Source: Rapana venosa (taxonomy: Eukaryota; Mollusca; Gastropoda; Neogastropoda; Muricidae). Taken from it: 64,000 nt of DNA. Positions within the stretch are counted from its first letter, which is position 1; every line of letters begins with the position of its first letter. Under the pieces are notes generated by a model that was not told where the DNA came from, did no database searches, and was given only the letters and a program-made list of their open reading frames with translations. Below are positions 11,745 to 22,475 of this stretch, one piece after another. A program made the position numbers and the translations under genes. Location: NCBI GenBank assembly GCA_028751875.1, contig CM054155.1, positions 57,789,995 through 57,853,994 of the forward strand. The letters run 5' to 3'.

Positions 11745-11965
11745 GGCCACACAACCTGGCAGGGCGATAGAATCATGGCTGTTGAAGGCAGGGAAAAGCT
11801 ATGAGATGAAGGAGAGGAAAATATGTCTTGAGACTGGATTTGAGAGTGTCATGAGAAGGCTTTTGGCAGAGAGAGAGAGGTAGGTCATTCCAGATCGATG
11901 GACCAGAAAATGGAGAACGACGGCCGATTGGTTGAATCTAGGTATTCGTAAGGTTAAGGAATCTG
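11468..11965 (+). repeat. Repeat D copy 2 with ATA lead-in and internal CA array
   Basis: An (ATA)n array at 11468-11510 leads into GGAATTTATAAAGCGCTATA, then CA repeat at about 11638-11742, then CCTGGCAGGGCGATAG and the same 3' half as copy 1 (AGGCTTTTGGC, TCATTCCAGATCGATG, TTGAATCTAGG). The copies differ by many substitutions, so they are independent insertions and not one recent duplication. Confidence 0.7.
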
Positions 11966-12189
11966 GCGTCCTCAGCGTGAGTTTTGTATAATTGGCATTA
12001 TGGAAGAAACTGATTTATGTAATAGTTTTGTCATTTTGGTGCGGCTTTTTTTCTTTCTGTAGCTTTTTTTCCACCGTGACTGTGTTGACCACTTACAAAT
12101 AATCAGCAAACTTTGTATGAACAAAAATAAGTTTTATCGTCTCTGTTTGTTCCTTGTTCCTCAGCTAAATAGAGCTTCTGTGTTCATCA

Positions 12190-12835
12190 GGGGACGGGAT
12201 GGCCTGGTGGTTAGAGTGATGCACTCGTGCTCTACTAACCTGGGTTTGAGTCTCGTTCAATATTTTTTTCCTATCAAGTTTAACATCAGTGCAGACTCCA
12301 CTCTTCCCGTAAAAGTCCTTCGGATGAGACTGTAAGCCGAGGTCCCGTGTGTGAACGCACGCAGAACATCTTGCGCACACGTTAAAACCTGTTCCGCTTT
12401 TGGGGGGAGTGTAGGCAATTGTGTGCCGAAGAGAACGGATGACAACATTTACAAAACTGCAGCCACACGAGGTGAAAAGGTAAAGGTGTCCCATAACCTA
12501 TATGGTCGTAGGGGAGCGAGGCGTCAAAGACCTCATTTCTCTAGGGGCCAGCATATTGAGGGCGGCGCCCATCTCCTCTTCCTCGCTGCTTTACCTTCCC
12601 TGACCCTAAATAGGCAGGTACCCCCCATTTACAGCTGGGTGAACTGGGGGACTGTACTGAAGCCAAGGCGCGCAAACCGTCACTTATCCAAGTGGTAGCC
12701 ACGCTCGATGCTGCTTAACCTTGGCTGGGGGAAAGCGAGTGCTCTGACCACATAGCTAACCCGTCCCCTACACACGGGGACTGGATTAAAAAAGCACATG
12801 AGTGCTTATTCCAATATTAATAAAAGAATTCTTTT
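12190..12835 (+). mobile_element. SINE-A, full length but split by a nested SINE-B
   Basis: The 5' part (12190-12472) has the head GGGACGGGATGGCCTGGTGG and B-box-like GGGTTTGAGTCTCG, then the family body. The 3' part (12771-12835) resumes at CACACGGGGACTGG and ends with AAAAAGCACATGAGTGCTTA and an AATAAAAGAATT tail. The two parts join at exactly the place expected from uninterrupted copies. Confidence 0.8.
12473..12770 (-). mobile_element. SINE-B inserted inside SINE-A
   Basis: On the minus strand the head GGGGACGGGTTAGCTATGTG is followed by the SINE-B body and a (CCTTTA)-like end at 12478-12490. It is flanked by CACACGAGG (12464-12472) and CACACGGGG (12771-12779), a 9-bp target duplication with one mismatch. 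SINE-B was therefore mobile after this SINE-A copy settled. Confidence 0.8.
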
Positions 12836-12849
12836 TAAAAATGATGAGA

Positions 12850-12920
12850 TTTTGCATATGCGGCCGTTTTCGCCCACCATTAAAGGTAGCCACACTCCGG
12901 CTTCGGTGATTACGTTTTAA
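12850..12920 (+). repeat. Repeat F fragment
   Basis: GCCCACCATTAAAGGTAGCC followed by CTCCGGCTTCGGTGATTACG, as at 7360 and 16729. Confidence 0.5.
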
Positions 12921-12929
12921 AAACAACAC

Positions 12930-13198
12930 ACCATTTTGTCATCTCTTCCCACCGTAACTCAATGGTCTACTCTTCGGAAAGGCGGAACAGGTTTTAACGT
13001 GTGCGCAAGATGTTCTTCGTGCATTCGTATACGGAACTTCGGTTTATAGTCTCATCTGAAGGACTTTTACGGGGAGAGTGGAGTTTGCAGTGATGTTAAC
13101 TCCAGAGGAAAACTCCTCTTGAACGAGATTTGAACCCGGGTCAGCAGATCACGAACGCAATGCGCATCGCTCTAACTAACCAGGCTGTCCCGTCCCCG
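12930..13198 (-). mobile_element. SINE-A copy, 3' tail missing
   Basis: On the minus strand it runs from the tRNA-like head at 13198 (GGGACGGGACAGCCTGGTTA, with a B box CCCGGGTTCAAATCTCG near 13140) through the family body to about 12930. The terminal hairpin and A tail are absent, replaced by a repeat F fragment. Confidence 0.75.
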
Positions 13199-13756
13199 AG
13201 AGAAAGACAAAGACAGAGAGACAGACAGGACAAAAAGAACGAAAGAAAACGTGGGAAAAGAACAAAAAAGAATTTTTTTTAATACTTGCAATATTTTTTT
13301 AAAAGAGGGGCTAATCGAATTATAAAGTACAAAAAACCACCACAAACATTTTAAAAGAACTATAAGCTAAAAAAAATAACAACCAAAGACACAAGAAACA
13401 ATCGCTTAAATGATTGATTCAGACGAGACACGTCAAAGAACACGGAGACCATTTTTATCATCGAAAACTTCATAGTTACATTTTACAAAAGAGCATCCAG
13501 TTTCTCTCCCGTATTAACCTTGAACATGAAATGCTGTCTGACTTTTAAACACACAAAAATGAATCAGCAATTTATAGAATTAAACGGAATAAAGAGAGAT
13601 ATGAAAGCAGGGATTTTTTAAAATTCTAAAACATGAACCAACAAACCTTAGATTTCTGAGTTTTAAGGGGCGAGGGGGGGTGGAGGAGGGGAGTGCTGTT
13701 CTGAAGAAATCTTGATATTGACCATAAGTATTCGTCTAAGCAAAGAAGAAGTCTCT
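13199..13756. other. A-rich spacer, no gene seen
   Basis: It begins with a GA/CAGA-rich stretch and continues as AT-rich unique sequence up to the duplication boundary. No domain, SINE or LINE motif was found. Confidence 0.45.
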
Positions 13757-14000
13757 TAAGTTTTCAATCAAAGAAGGATGTAATATAAATATCATTGGCT
13801 TTTGCTAGTAAACTGTTGGAAAATATCATTGTCCTTTTTTGTGTTGTACAGTTCGGGCAAATGAAAGGAAAAGGAAGTTCAGAAAGATTACATTTTGAAC
13901 GGAATCTCTTTTCTTTCTTCAATCTTCCTCGTCCAATTAGAATGTTATAATCGAATTCTTTCAACTTTAGAAACGTTTTAGGATGATATTATCGGAAAGC

Positions 14001-15928
14001 TGTTAAACATTAGGCAAATTTTGCACTGTGAAACATTTGCGCTGTTTAAACATTTGCGCTGTGAAATACTAGCTCTGTTACATTTTTGCGGTGTTCAACA
14101 TTTGCGATGCTAAACATTTACACTTAAAACATTTGCGCTGTTAAGCATTTGCGCTGTTAAGCATTTGCGGTGTTACGCTTTATTGCTGTTAAAACATTAC
14201 GCGTTAAAACAAATTGAGTTGTTAAACCCTTGGTTCTTTAAAACATTTGTGCCGTTAAAACATTTGCGCGTAAACATATACCTTTTAAAAAATTTGGCTG
14301 TAAATATTTGCATGTTAAACATTTGCCTGTTAAACATTGCGCTGTAGACATTTCCGTTTTAGACATTTAAAAAAAAAACCTTTTAAACATAAACGCTTTA
14401 AACAATTGCGTTTAAAACAATTGCGGTGTTAAGAATTGCATTCTTAAACATGTGTGCTGTTAAACATTTGCGCTGTTAAACATTTGCAGTGTTAAACATT
14501 TGTGCTGTTAAATATCTGTGCTGTTAAACATTTGTGCTGTTAAACATTTGCGATGTTAAACATTTGCGCTGTTAAATATTTGCGCTGTTAAACATTAGCG
14601 CTGTTAAACATTTGAGCTGTTAAACATTTGCGCTGTTAAATATTTGCGCTGTTAAACATTAGCGCTGTTAAACATTTGAGCTGTTAAACATTTGCGCTGT
14701 TAAATATTTGCAGTGTTAAACATTTGCGCTGTTAAACATTTGCGCTGTTAAACATTTGCGCTGGTAGACATTTCCGTTGTTAGACTTTAAAAAAATACGC
14801 TGTTAAACATTAGCGCTGTTAAACATTTGCGGTTTTAAACAATTGCGGTGTTAAGAATTTGCGTTCTTAAACATTTGTGCTGTTAAACATTTGCAGTGTC
14901 AAACATTTGCGCAGTTAAACATTTGCGGTGTTAACATTTGCGATGTTAAACATTAATTACGCTGTTAAACATTTGCGCAGTTAAACATATGTGCTTTAGC
15001 ATTAGCGCTGCAAAACATTTCCCCTGTTAAACATTTGCGCTGTTAAACATTTCCCCTGTTAAACAATAAATACGCTGTGAAAATATATTACGCTAAAACA
15101 TTTTTCGCTGTTTTAAATATTTCAATTGATTAGACATGTCCGCTGTTAAAGCATTACGGTTAAACATTGCGATGTTAAACATTTAACGATGTAAAACATA
15201 TTGCTCATAAAACATTTGCGAAGCTAGCATCTAGAACGCTTAAACATTTGCCTGGTTGTTAAACATTTGACGCTTAAACATTTTGCACTGTTAAAAATTG
15301 CGCCGTAAATATTACCTTAAACTTTTGCACTGTTAAACATTTCCTGTAAACATTTGCGCAGTTTAAACGTTTGCGCGGTTAAATATTTGCGTTTAAAAAA
15401 CATTGCACAGTTAAAACATTTGCAAACCGTTACACATTTGGCGCTGTTAAACATTTGCGGCTGTAAACATTTATGCTTAAACCATTTTCGATGTTAAATA
15501 TTTGTGCTGTAAAACATTTTGCGATGTGTAAACATTAACGTCAAAACAATTTTTTGTGTTTAAAATATGCGCTATTAAACTTGCCCCCGTTTTAAAAAAC
15601 ATTTTGTCAAACTGATTGAACATTTGCACTGTTAAACATTTACGCTTAAACGTTTACGACAGCAGTTAAACTTTTTACGCTGTAATCTTTACTGCCTGTT
15701 GAACCATTGCGATGTTAAACATTTACGCTGTTAAACATTAGCGCTGTAAAACATTTCCGTGTTAATCAATTACGCTTAGACATTTGCGCTTAAACATTTT
15801 GCGCTTAAACATTAGTACTTTAGTCTTTTGGAGCTGTATAACATTACGCGTTAAAACCTTTGCGCTGTTAAACATTTGCGCTGCAAACATATTCGCTGCT
15901 AAACATTGTCGTAGTGAAACATTGCAAA
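14001..15928 (+). repeat. 16-bp minisatellite, unit TTAAACATTTGCGCTG, copy 1
   Basis: About 120 units of a 16-bp monomer, best preserved at 14455-14760, with frequent GCGCTG/GCAGTG/GAGCTG variants. 14200-14400 and 15060-15928 are full of single-base gains and losses. The period is not a multiple of three, so it does not encode a repeat protein. The counterpart is 30301-32278. Confidence 0.93.
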
Positions 15929-16350
15929 AGAAAACTGAATCCCATCTATACTTTACTTGTTTTTATACTTCACTTCTGGTATCCGATAGTATGTGTATTG
16001 ATCTTCTTTTCTTTCTTTTTTTTAAACTACTACGAAAGATTCGGATGCCGAGTCCAAATAAATTGGACAACAAAAAGTACAAAACGGGAAAGCCAGATCC
16101 GGAAAAAATGATGAAGGAACAAGAAACGAAAAAGGGGGAAAAGGAAGAGAGGAAAAGAACAAACATAAAGAAAGAAAAATAAAAGATATTTTTTCCTCTC
16201 TGTATTAGAACTTATAAACGGAATATATGTAGGACCTATCACAACAGAACTGTAAAGATCATGTATCAATCAAACAGACCCATCACAACAAACTATAAAG
16301 ATCAATTTAACAATCAAACAATCAACATTATTTCGTTACTTAGCTAATAG
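15929..16350. other. Spacer, no gene seen
   Basis: A Lys/Glu-rich open frame (15784-16182) spans the minisatellite edge and an A-rich stretch. It has no recognisable domain and its start lies in the repeat, so I do not call it a gene. Confidence 0.4.
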
Positions 16351-16355
16351 GTGGA

Positions 16356-16685
16356 CTGGGAGGGATAGCCTCAGTGTTCAGAAGCACTCGCCTTTCTTTC
16401 CCCAGCCCAGGTTTAAGCACGTCGAGCGTGGTTACCACTTGGAAACAATGGTGACCGTTTGCATTGCGCCTTGGCTTCAGTACATACCCCCCAGTTCACC
16501 ACAGACTGGTGAAAGGGTACCTTCCCCTCTTTATGTAGGGTCAGGGAAGTTAAAAGCAGCGAGGGAGAGGTAGATGGGTGCCCGCCCTCAAATAGCTTGG
16601 CCCCTAGAGATGCTGAGGTTTCTTATGCCTCGCTCCCCTACGACCACATAGGTTATGGGACACCTTTACCTTTATTTTTAACCTC
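16356..16685 (+). mobile_element. SINE-B copy, full length
   Basis: The head GGGATAGCCTCAGTGTTCAG, then AGCACTCGCCTTTC, the GTCGAGCGTGGTTACCAC block, TTGGCTTCAGTACA, GGGTCAGGGAAG, CGCTCCCCTACGACCACATA and the end GGGACACCTTTACCTTTA. The B box is degenerate. The counterpart is about 32703-33032. Confidence 0.8.
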
Positions 16686-16688
16686 AGA

Positions 16689-16762
16689 TAGAGCTCCAAG
16701 ACTCATCATTGGCGATGCCCGTTTGCCCACCATTAAGGTACCCGCATTCCGATTTCGGGGGA
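16689..16762 (+). repeat. Repeat F fragment
   Basis: GCCCACCATTAAGGTACCCG then ATTCCGATTTCGGGGG. It follows the SINE-B tail directly. The counterpart is 33036-33109. Confidence 0.5.
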
Positions 16763-16844
16763 AGAAAGTCAAGTAAATAGATAACATCTGGAGAATGCTA
16801 GAGATAAAGACAAAACGATGAAGACATGGGGAAAAGAGAAGAAA

Positions 16845-16985
16845 TAAAAGCAGAAATGGGTGCGCTGCTCTTGTGGCTACGCGCTCTCTCCCGGGGAAGA
16901 GCAGCCCGAATTTCACGCAGAGAAATCTGCCTGACATTAAAGGGGTATGAAATATACAACAAAAAAATAAATGACACATTCGTAA
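16845..16985 (+). mobile_element. SINE-C, 5'-truncated 3' end
   Basis: GGAAGAGCAGCCCGAATTTC, then CACGCAGAGAAATCTGCCTG and a TATGAAATATACAACAAAAAAATAAA-type tail (split here for length). This is the last third of SINE-C in plus orientation. The counterpart is about 33192-33333. Confidence 0.65.
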
Positions 16986-17094
16986 AGAAAACAGGAGAAG
17001 AAGAAAGAAGAAAATGACAAAGAATGTGGAAGAGGAGAGAGCAGGCAGATTGAAGTAAGAAGGCAGTACATATTTATTATCTATTTATTTATTT

Positions 17095-17448
17095 ATCATT
17101 CATTCTTGTATCTCGAATAAGCACTCACGTGCTTTTTATTAACATCAAGTCCCCCGTTTTTGATTCAAGTTTCCTAAATTTTGTCATCTCCGTTTCCCAA
17201 GCCGGCACACAATGGCCTAACTCTTTCCGAAAGCGGAACAGGATTTAACCGTGTGCTGCAAGATGTTCTGCGTGCGTCCGCACCGTGGGCCCTCAGGTTT
17301 ATTGTCACCTCCGAAGATTTTAGAGAGAGAAAGGTCTGCACTGATTTAACTCGATGGAGAAAGATATCCTCCTTGAACGGGATTCGAACCCGGGTTGTCA
17401 GATTGCGAGCGCAATGTTCTAACCACTGGGCTATTCCATGCTCCAAGA
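17095..17448 (-). mobile_element. SINE-A copy, full length
   Basis: On the minus strand: tRNA-like head with GTGGTTAGAACATTGCGCTCG and a strong B box GGGTTCGAATCCCG (near 17378-17395). The body follows, then the terminal hairpin AAGCACGTGAGTGCTT and a TATTCGAGATACAAG end. This is the best-preserved B box of the family in the window, yet there is no acceptor stem partner, so it is not a tRNA gene. The counterpart is 33445-33797, which carries small indels in the head. Confidence 0.82.
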
Positions 17449-17499
17449 CGGTAACAGGTTGACCAGAACAGCACATAGATATGATATAATATAAGAGAA

Positions 17500-18375
17500 C
17501 AGTGAAAGAGGGGTTACAGAAAAAACAAGGAGGAGGAAAGAGAAATAAAAGGCAAGAAAAGCGGAGAAAAATGTGTTTGAAACAAAGTACGCAGAAGCCA
17601 GGAAGAATAAAAAAATAGGAGGAAAACAGTGGCACAAGAAAAACAAGTATGAAAAAAGTGGGGGAAAAGTAAAAAAGCAAAGAACAGGACAAAGAAGTTA
17701 GAGAGAGGGAAGAGAGATAAAGAGAGGGGGACAGAGAGATAGAAAATAGATGGATGGATATCGATCGATCGATCAATCGATCGATAGATTCTATAGATAG
17801 ATCGATCGAAATAGATATATAGATAGATTAGAGGGGATAAGATAGATATAAGAATGGGATGGACGGACAGACGGAGAGAGAGAGATATCGACCAGACGAA
17901 AGACAACAGACAAACAGAGATAGACAAACAGGCAGAAAGCAGACAGAGATAGACAGGCTAGACAAGAACTTTATTGTGGAGCCAACATTGACAATCTTTT
18001 CATCGTCTTTAAAACTTAAAAGGTCGCGATTTTAACATTCTATCCTGAGGCAAATATGATCTTCATGATAACTAAATAAAGGAGAAGAAGTACTGAGGAT
18101 AATAGCGGCAACAACGATAATAAGAAGAAGAACGACGATGACGACAACGACAAAAGACGAAGAAGAGAAAAGACGAAGATGGAGAGAAATTAAGCAAAAC
18201 AAAAAAGCTTGAAGAAAGAAGAAGAGAAGAGAGAGACAGGAAGAGAGAGAGAACAGAGACAGACAACAGACAGACAGAGGGGGAGAAGGGTTTAGAGAGG
18301 AGAGAAGGAAGACAGATCTAGACAGACAGAGACAGAGTCAGAGAAACAGATAGACAGAAAGTTAGACTTTTAGAC
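17500..18375. repeat. Purine-rich low-complexity block (GA, GATA, GACA, GAA)
   Basis: Successive GA-rich, GATA/ATCG, GACA and GAAGAA tracts. Ser/Leu- and Arg/Glu-rich open frames on the two strands reflect composition. The counterpart is about 33850-34720. Confidence 0.85.
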
Positions 18376-18379
18376 TGAT

Positions 18380-18890
18380 ACTGTACATCCGCCTTAGCCA
18401 CCAGGCAAAAGAATGATGTCCATACAGAGTAGGGCATATGACATAAGCGATATGAAACACATTAGTAAACGTTAACAAAATGTATACATATACATGTAAT
18501 TTAATAATGATCAGCAATGATAAGACAAGAAAAATAAAACATCATCCGTTTCTTGAATATTCATCCAAGAAACAAGTCACGTGCCTCATAATCGACAATG
18601 TAGTGTTCATCAACATAAGGATCAATTTCTAGAAAGTTGTCTTATTTCTTCTGGTGGTGGCATGAAAAATACATCGTGATAAATGTGTATCTATCAGTAG
18701 GTATTGTAGCTTTGAATATCACGTGTAAAAGAAGTCTTTTCGAATATTAAAAAAACAACTTATGTCTCAAATCTTCATAGACAGGACAATTGAATAAAAA
18801 GTGTTCTTCATTCTCTATTTTGGTCTTTACAAACAGGGCACTGCTTAACTTCATTTGAACTACTATAGCATGTGTACTATTTTTAGCGGG
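18380..18890 (-). pseudogene. LINE 3' end, reverse-transcriptase C-terminal fragment
   Basis: On the minus strand the frame reads KIENEEHFLFNCPVYEDLR, matching the Cys/His motif (C..C, E-HF-F-CP-Y--LR) that closes the protein of several LINE clades. Past residue KLFF the frame breaks, but coding-like text continues (KATIPTDRYTFITMYFSC). There is no reverse transcriptase core upstream. It pairs, inverted, with 19775-20150. The counterpart is about 34724-35234. Confidence 0.6.
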
Positions 18891-19130
18891 AGAAGAGAGC
18901 GAGAGAGAGAAGTAGAAGAGAGAGAGAGAGAGAGATAGAGAGGAGAGAGAGAGAAATGAGAGAGGGAGAAAGTGACTGAGGGACTGAGGGACAGAACAGA
19001 GATAGGCCAAAAAGGAGAAACAGAGAGAGACAGAGGCAAAGGGGCGCGAAAGAACTGAACTACAAATGTAAAAAATGGGAGAAAATATCATAACAAACCC
19101 ACGTTAACTTATAGAGAAAAGACAAGCGTA
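18891..19130. repeat. GA microsatellite
   Basis: GAGA-rich tract at about 18893-19035, grading into unique sequence. The counterpart is about 35235-35475. Confidence 0.8.
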
Positions 19131-19774
19131 GGCTTAAAAGTTGTTGGGTTTTTTAAATTTAAAGTAAAAAGCAGTATAAACAATTAGTCAGCATCATCTT
19201 TAACCAAACTTTTAATCGCCCGTCTGTTTTCAGTTCAAAGACTCAATCTCATTTAATTTTTTGTTGCTATTTTTGTCTTTGTTGTTGTTGCTGTTGTTGT
19301 TGTTTGGGGGTTGCTGTTGTTAGAATTTTAGTTTTCAGTTTTGTTGTTGTGTTTTATTCTCGTTTCTCATTATAGTTGTTGTTATTGTGGTTATCTAGTT
19401 CAGCTGTCGGGTTTTTTCTGTAACTTATATTTTGATGATTTACACTGCTATAAAATTATCGTTTTTTATGTCTTATGGCTGGAAATTTGAACAACAACAA
19501 CAACAAAAGTAAAGGTTCTGAAATCTTAAGATTTAAAGTGAATAAACACGTTTCATATCAAATGTACATTTAGCACAGAGTATGAGAGAGAAACAGACAA
19601 ACAGACGGACGACAGACATACAGTCTATCTCACTCTCTCTCTTCTCCTCTCACTCTCTCCTCACTCTCTCATCCTCTATAAATATATATATATAAATATA
19701 TAAATATATAATATATATATATTATATATATCTATATAAATATATTATAATGTTATTGTTTCGATCATCAATAT
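19131..19774. repeat. GTT-rich, TC and TA simple repeats
   Basis: A GTT/TTG-rich stretch (19260-19400), an ACA array near 19491-19506, CT tract (19620-19675) and TA tract (19678-19745). It forms the spacer between the two inverted LINE ends. The counterpart is about 35475-36120. Confidence 0.75.
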
Positions 19775-20150
19775 TCGTTTCTCATTCCCCAAATAGAGAA
19801 TGAAGAACACTTTTATTATTTGTCCTGTCTATGAAGATTTGAGACATAAGTTTCGTAAAGATTCGAAAAGATTCCCTTTACAGTGCTACACAAAGGTACA
19901 ATATATTACTGATAGACATAATTTATCACGATTTATTGTTCATGCAACCAACAGAAGAAATAAGATAACTTTCTAGAAATTGATCCTTATATTGATGAAT
20001 ACTACATTCACAAACATTGTCGATTTATGACGCACGTGAATTGATTCGTGATGAATTTTCAAGAAATGGCTGATGTATAATTTCTTGGGTTATTATTGCT
20101 GGTACATTATTTCATATGAATACATGTTGATAGTAGTATGTTTATAACAC
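19775..20150 (+). pseudogene. LINE 3' end, second copy in opposite orientation
   Basis: The plus strand carries the same sequence as the minus strand of 18380-18890. It includes the IENEEHF segment at about 19795-19815, the CCTGTCTATGAAGATTTGAG block, GGTACAATATATTACTGATA, and TTTCTAGAAATTGATCCTTA. Identity looks near 80 percent by eye, with frameshifts. The pair forms an inverted repeat around about 900 bp. The counterpart is about 36122-36497. Confidence 0.6.
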
Positions 20151-20274
20151 ATCTGTCTTTCTGTCTCTCTGTCTTTTTTTCTCCTTCCTTCCTTCCTTTT
20201 CATTTTTCTTTCTCTTTTTTCTTTCAGTCTTTTTTCTATCCCCCTACATCTTTGTTAAAATTATGTTTTTAAAA
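20151..20274. repeat. Pyrimidine-rich tract
   Basis: CTGTCTTTCTGTCTCTCTG, then CCTTCCTTCC and T-rich sequence leading into a SINE-A tail. Confidence 0.7.
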
Positions 20275-20442
20275 ATTTTACTTTATTCTTTTATATCGAG
20301 GATAAGAAAAAGATCACGTATTGCTTATTTTACATCCAGTCCCCGTGTGTATGCGGTTTGTAAATTCTGTCTTCGATCCCACCGGCCACAATGGCCCTAC
20401 TCTTACGAAAATCGGACAGGATTAACGTGTGCGCAAAAATTT
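20275..20442 (-). mobile_element. SINE-A fragment, 3' half
   Basis: Starts at TTATTCTTTTATATCGAGGA and continues through the CCAGTCCCCGTGTGTATGCG, CACAATGGCC and GGATTAACGTGTGCGCAA blocks, then stops at a CT-rich tract. It is 5'-truncated. The counterpart is 36627-36792. Confidence 0.7.
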
Positions 20443-20792
20443 CTCTCCTCTCTGTCGTCTGTCTCTCCCTCTCTCCCTCCCTCTCTAGAGAGACAGAGAC
20501 ATAGAGACAGACAGAAACTGAGGCACTGACACAGACAGACGCAATGAGATACAGACAAACTTAAGAACAGAAAAAGAATAAAAAGCACATAAACTAAAAA
20601 AAATATACACATGCATTCGTCCAAAACTCACTTATGATGACGAGACGTTTAAATGAAGAAAAAACCAACACATACATACATTAAAAAAACAACAACAACA
20701 ACAAAACAAAACCTAAACCACCATCACGACCAACCACCATCAACAACAACAACAACAACAACCTACAAGCAACAGACAAACCAGGGAAGCCA
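20443..20792. repeat. CT/GACA and ACA simple repeats
   Basis: CT-rich then CAGA-rich (20455-20550), AT-rich sequence, and ACA arrays near 20690-20710 and 20735-20762. No gene. Confidence 0.75.
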
Positions 20793-20870
20793 AGCCCGAA
20801 TTTCACGTAGAGAAATCTCTGTACTTAAAGTTGGTATAAAAAAAAAATAAATAAAATAAAATAAACTAAA
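20793..20870 (+). mobile_element. SINE-C 3' terminal fragment
   Basis: AGCCCGAATTTCACGTAGAG followed by AAATCTCTGTACTTAAAG and an (AAATA)-rich tail. The counterpart is about 37139-37218. Confidence 0.55.
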
Positions 20871-21540
20871 ACTAGAATAAAAAAAGCAAACAAAGCTTTC
20901 ACTTACTTTCCCGAACATTCCAAAATAAAAAAACGGAAAAAAAAGTTTTTGAAAACCTCAGCAACCAACACACACGACACACACACACACACAACCCAAC
21001 CTACTCCAAAAAATACCCCATCCTAATAATAACTAAAAATTGCACACAACAACAACAACATCAACAACAAACATTCTTGTCATCTCACCTTTTTATGACA
21101 ACAATGACGCCTCCATCTCCTCCTCCTCCTCCTTCTCCTCCTTCTCCTTTCCTCTCGCCCGTAAGGCAAAAACTAGTCTTTTTGCCCTCAAGAAAAAGGC
21201 AACCAACCCACCACACGCTTGTGAGTTTAGCTTTTTTTTCCGAGCAAAAAGGTTTTTTAGCGATAAACAAACCCAACCGAAAGCTTTATGTTTTTTTTTG
21301 TGTGTGTAGATAGATATCAAACTTGGCCAACCCTTGCACGAAACTGTAAGGGGCTCTCGCAGACAGAGAAACAGAGAGAGTGAGTGAGTGAGTTGACAAA
21401 GAGACGGTTTGAGGTCTGGATGGAAAGACTTAAGCATGGGTACCCTGACTTTTATATATCCCGCGCCAGTCTCCCAGCTCCCTCCCTTACGTCCCTCCTT
21501 CCTATCTCTCCCCTCCCTTTCTCTCTTCCTTCCCTCTCGC
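20871..21540. other. Spacer with short simple repeats, no gene seen
   Basis: It contains a CA tract near 20970-20995, an AAC array near 21045-21070, and a TCC/TTC array at 21115-21150. Overlapping open frames here come from these arrays. Confidence 0.5.
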
Positions 21541-22245
21541 AGTGGTGGTGGTTGGGGTGGGGATGGGTAGGGATGGGGTGAGGGGGGTTAGGATGGAGCG
21601 ATTCATTGATGACGAAACAATACGCCGCGGCAACAGCAGCGGCAAGCAGCGCAGCGGTGGTGGTGGTGGTGGTGTGGTTGGTGGTAAGCAGAGTCGGTGG
21701 AAGGGGGGTCGAGCTGAGCGTGCGGTGGTGTGAGGGGGTGTTGTGTGTGGATGGGGGAGGGGGGGTTGTTTGTGTGTATGTTGGTGAGGGTGGTGTGGTT
21801 TGTGTGCGTGTGTGATGGTTTTGTGTGTGTGTGTTTTGTGTGTTGCGTGAGTGGTGTGTGTTTGAGGGGGGGGGGTGGTATGGGGTGTGTTTTGAGGTGT
21901 TTGGTGTGTGTGTGGTTTGGTGTGTGTTTGACTGAAGATTGTCTTTTCTCTTTGTCCCAGTGATTCTGTTGTGTGTGTGTGTGCGTGTGTGGTGTGAGTT
22001 GTGTGTGTGTGTGAGTGTGAGTGCGTGTTGGTGTGTGTGTGTGTGTGTGTGGTGTGTGTGGTGCCGTGTTGTGTGTGGTGTGTGTGACTGAAGATTGTCC
22101 TCTTTTCTTCTTTGTCCAGCGATGTCGTGTGGGTGTGTGTGTGTGAGGGGGGGTGAACGGTGGGGGGGGGGGGGGTGTTTGTAGGTGGGGTTTGAGTGTG
22201 GGGGGGGGGGGGGGGGTGGGAGGGCGTGGGGGGGGGGTTCCTGGG
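21541..22245. repeat. GT/GGT-rich low-complexity block with a duplicated non-GT island
   Basis: GT and poly-G tracts dominate (G runs at 22162-22175 and 22201-22216). An island beginning GACTGAAGATTGTC occurs at about 21930 and again at about 22087, each followed by a CTTTGTCC segment. The 244-codon His/Thr/Pro-rich minus frame is a translation of this block. The counterpart is 37891-38595. Confidence 0.85.
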
Positions 22246-22315
22246 TTGGCTGAAGTTTTACTTCGTTTTTTTATTTTATTTGGAAAGAAGTAGGAAGTAG
22301 TGAAAGCTATGCAAG

Positions 22316-22475
22316 GATAATGGAATAAGCAACTCATGTGCTTTTTTTTTTACAACCAGTCCCATGTGTAGCACTTTTGTGAATTTTTGTCATCTGTTTC
22401 CCACCGGCACACAATGGCTTACCTTACGAAAAGTGAACAGGATTTAAACGAGTGGCTCAGATGTGTATGTGTGTG
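22316..22475 (-). mobile_element. SINE-A fragment, 3' half
   Basis: GGATAATGGAATAAGCAACTC, ATGTGCTTTTTT, CCAGTCCCATGTGTA, GGCACACAATGGC and GGATTTAAACGAGTG match the family. It is truncated by a GT/poly-G tract. The counterpart is 38666-38825. Confidence 0.65.

Noticed and set aside
14001..15928. CRISPR-like array or repeat protein
   Set aside because: Units are contiguous 16-mers without spacers, the period is not a multiple of three, and the genome is eukaryotic.
15784..16182. Lys/Glu-rich 132-codon frame
   Set aside because: Its start lies in the minisatellite, its end in A-rich sequence, and copy 2 does not keep the same full frame.
17370..17448. Genuine tRNA gene suggested by a strong B box
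   Set aside because: The acceptor stem does not pair and the sequence continues into the SINE-A body; it is a SINE head.
21603..22337. 244-codon His/Thr/Pro-rich protein (also at 37953-38687)
   Set aside because: It is the antisense translation of a GT/G-rich low-complexity block.
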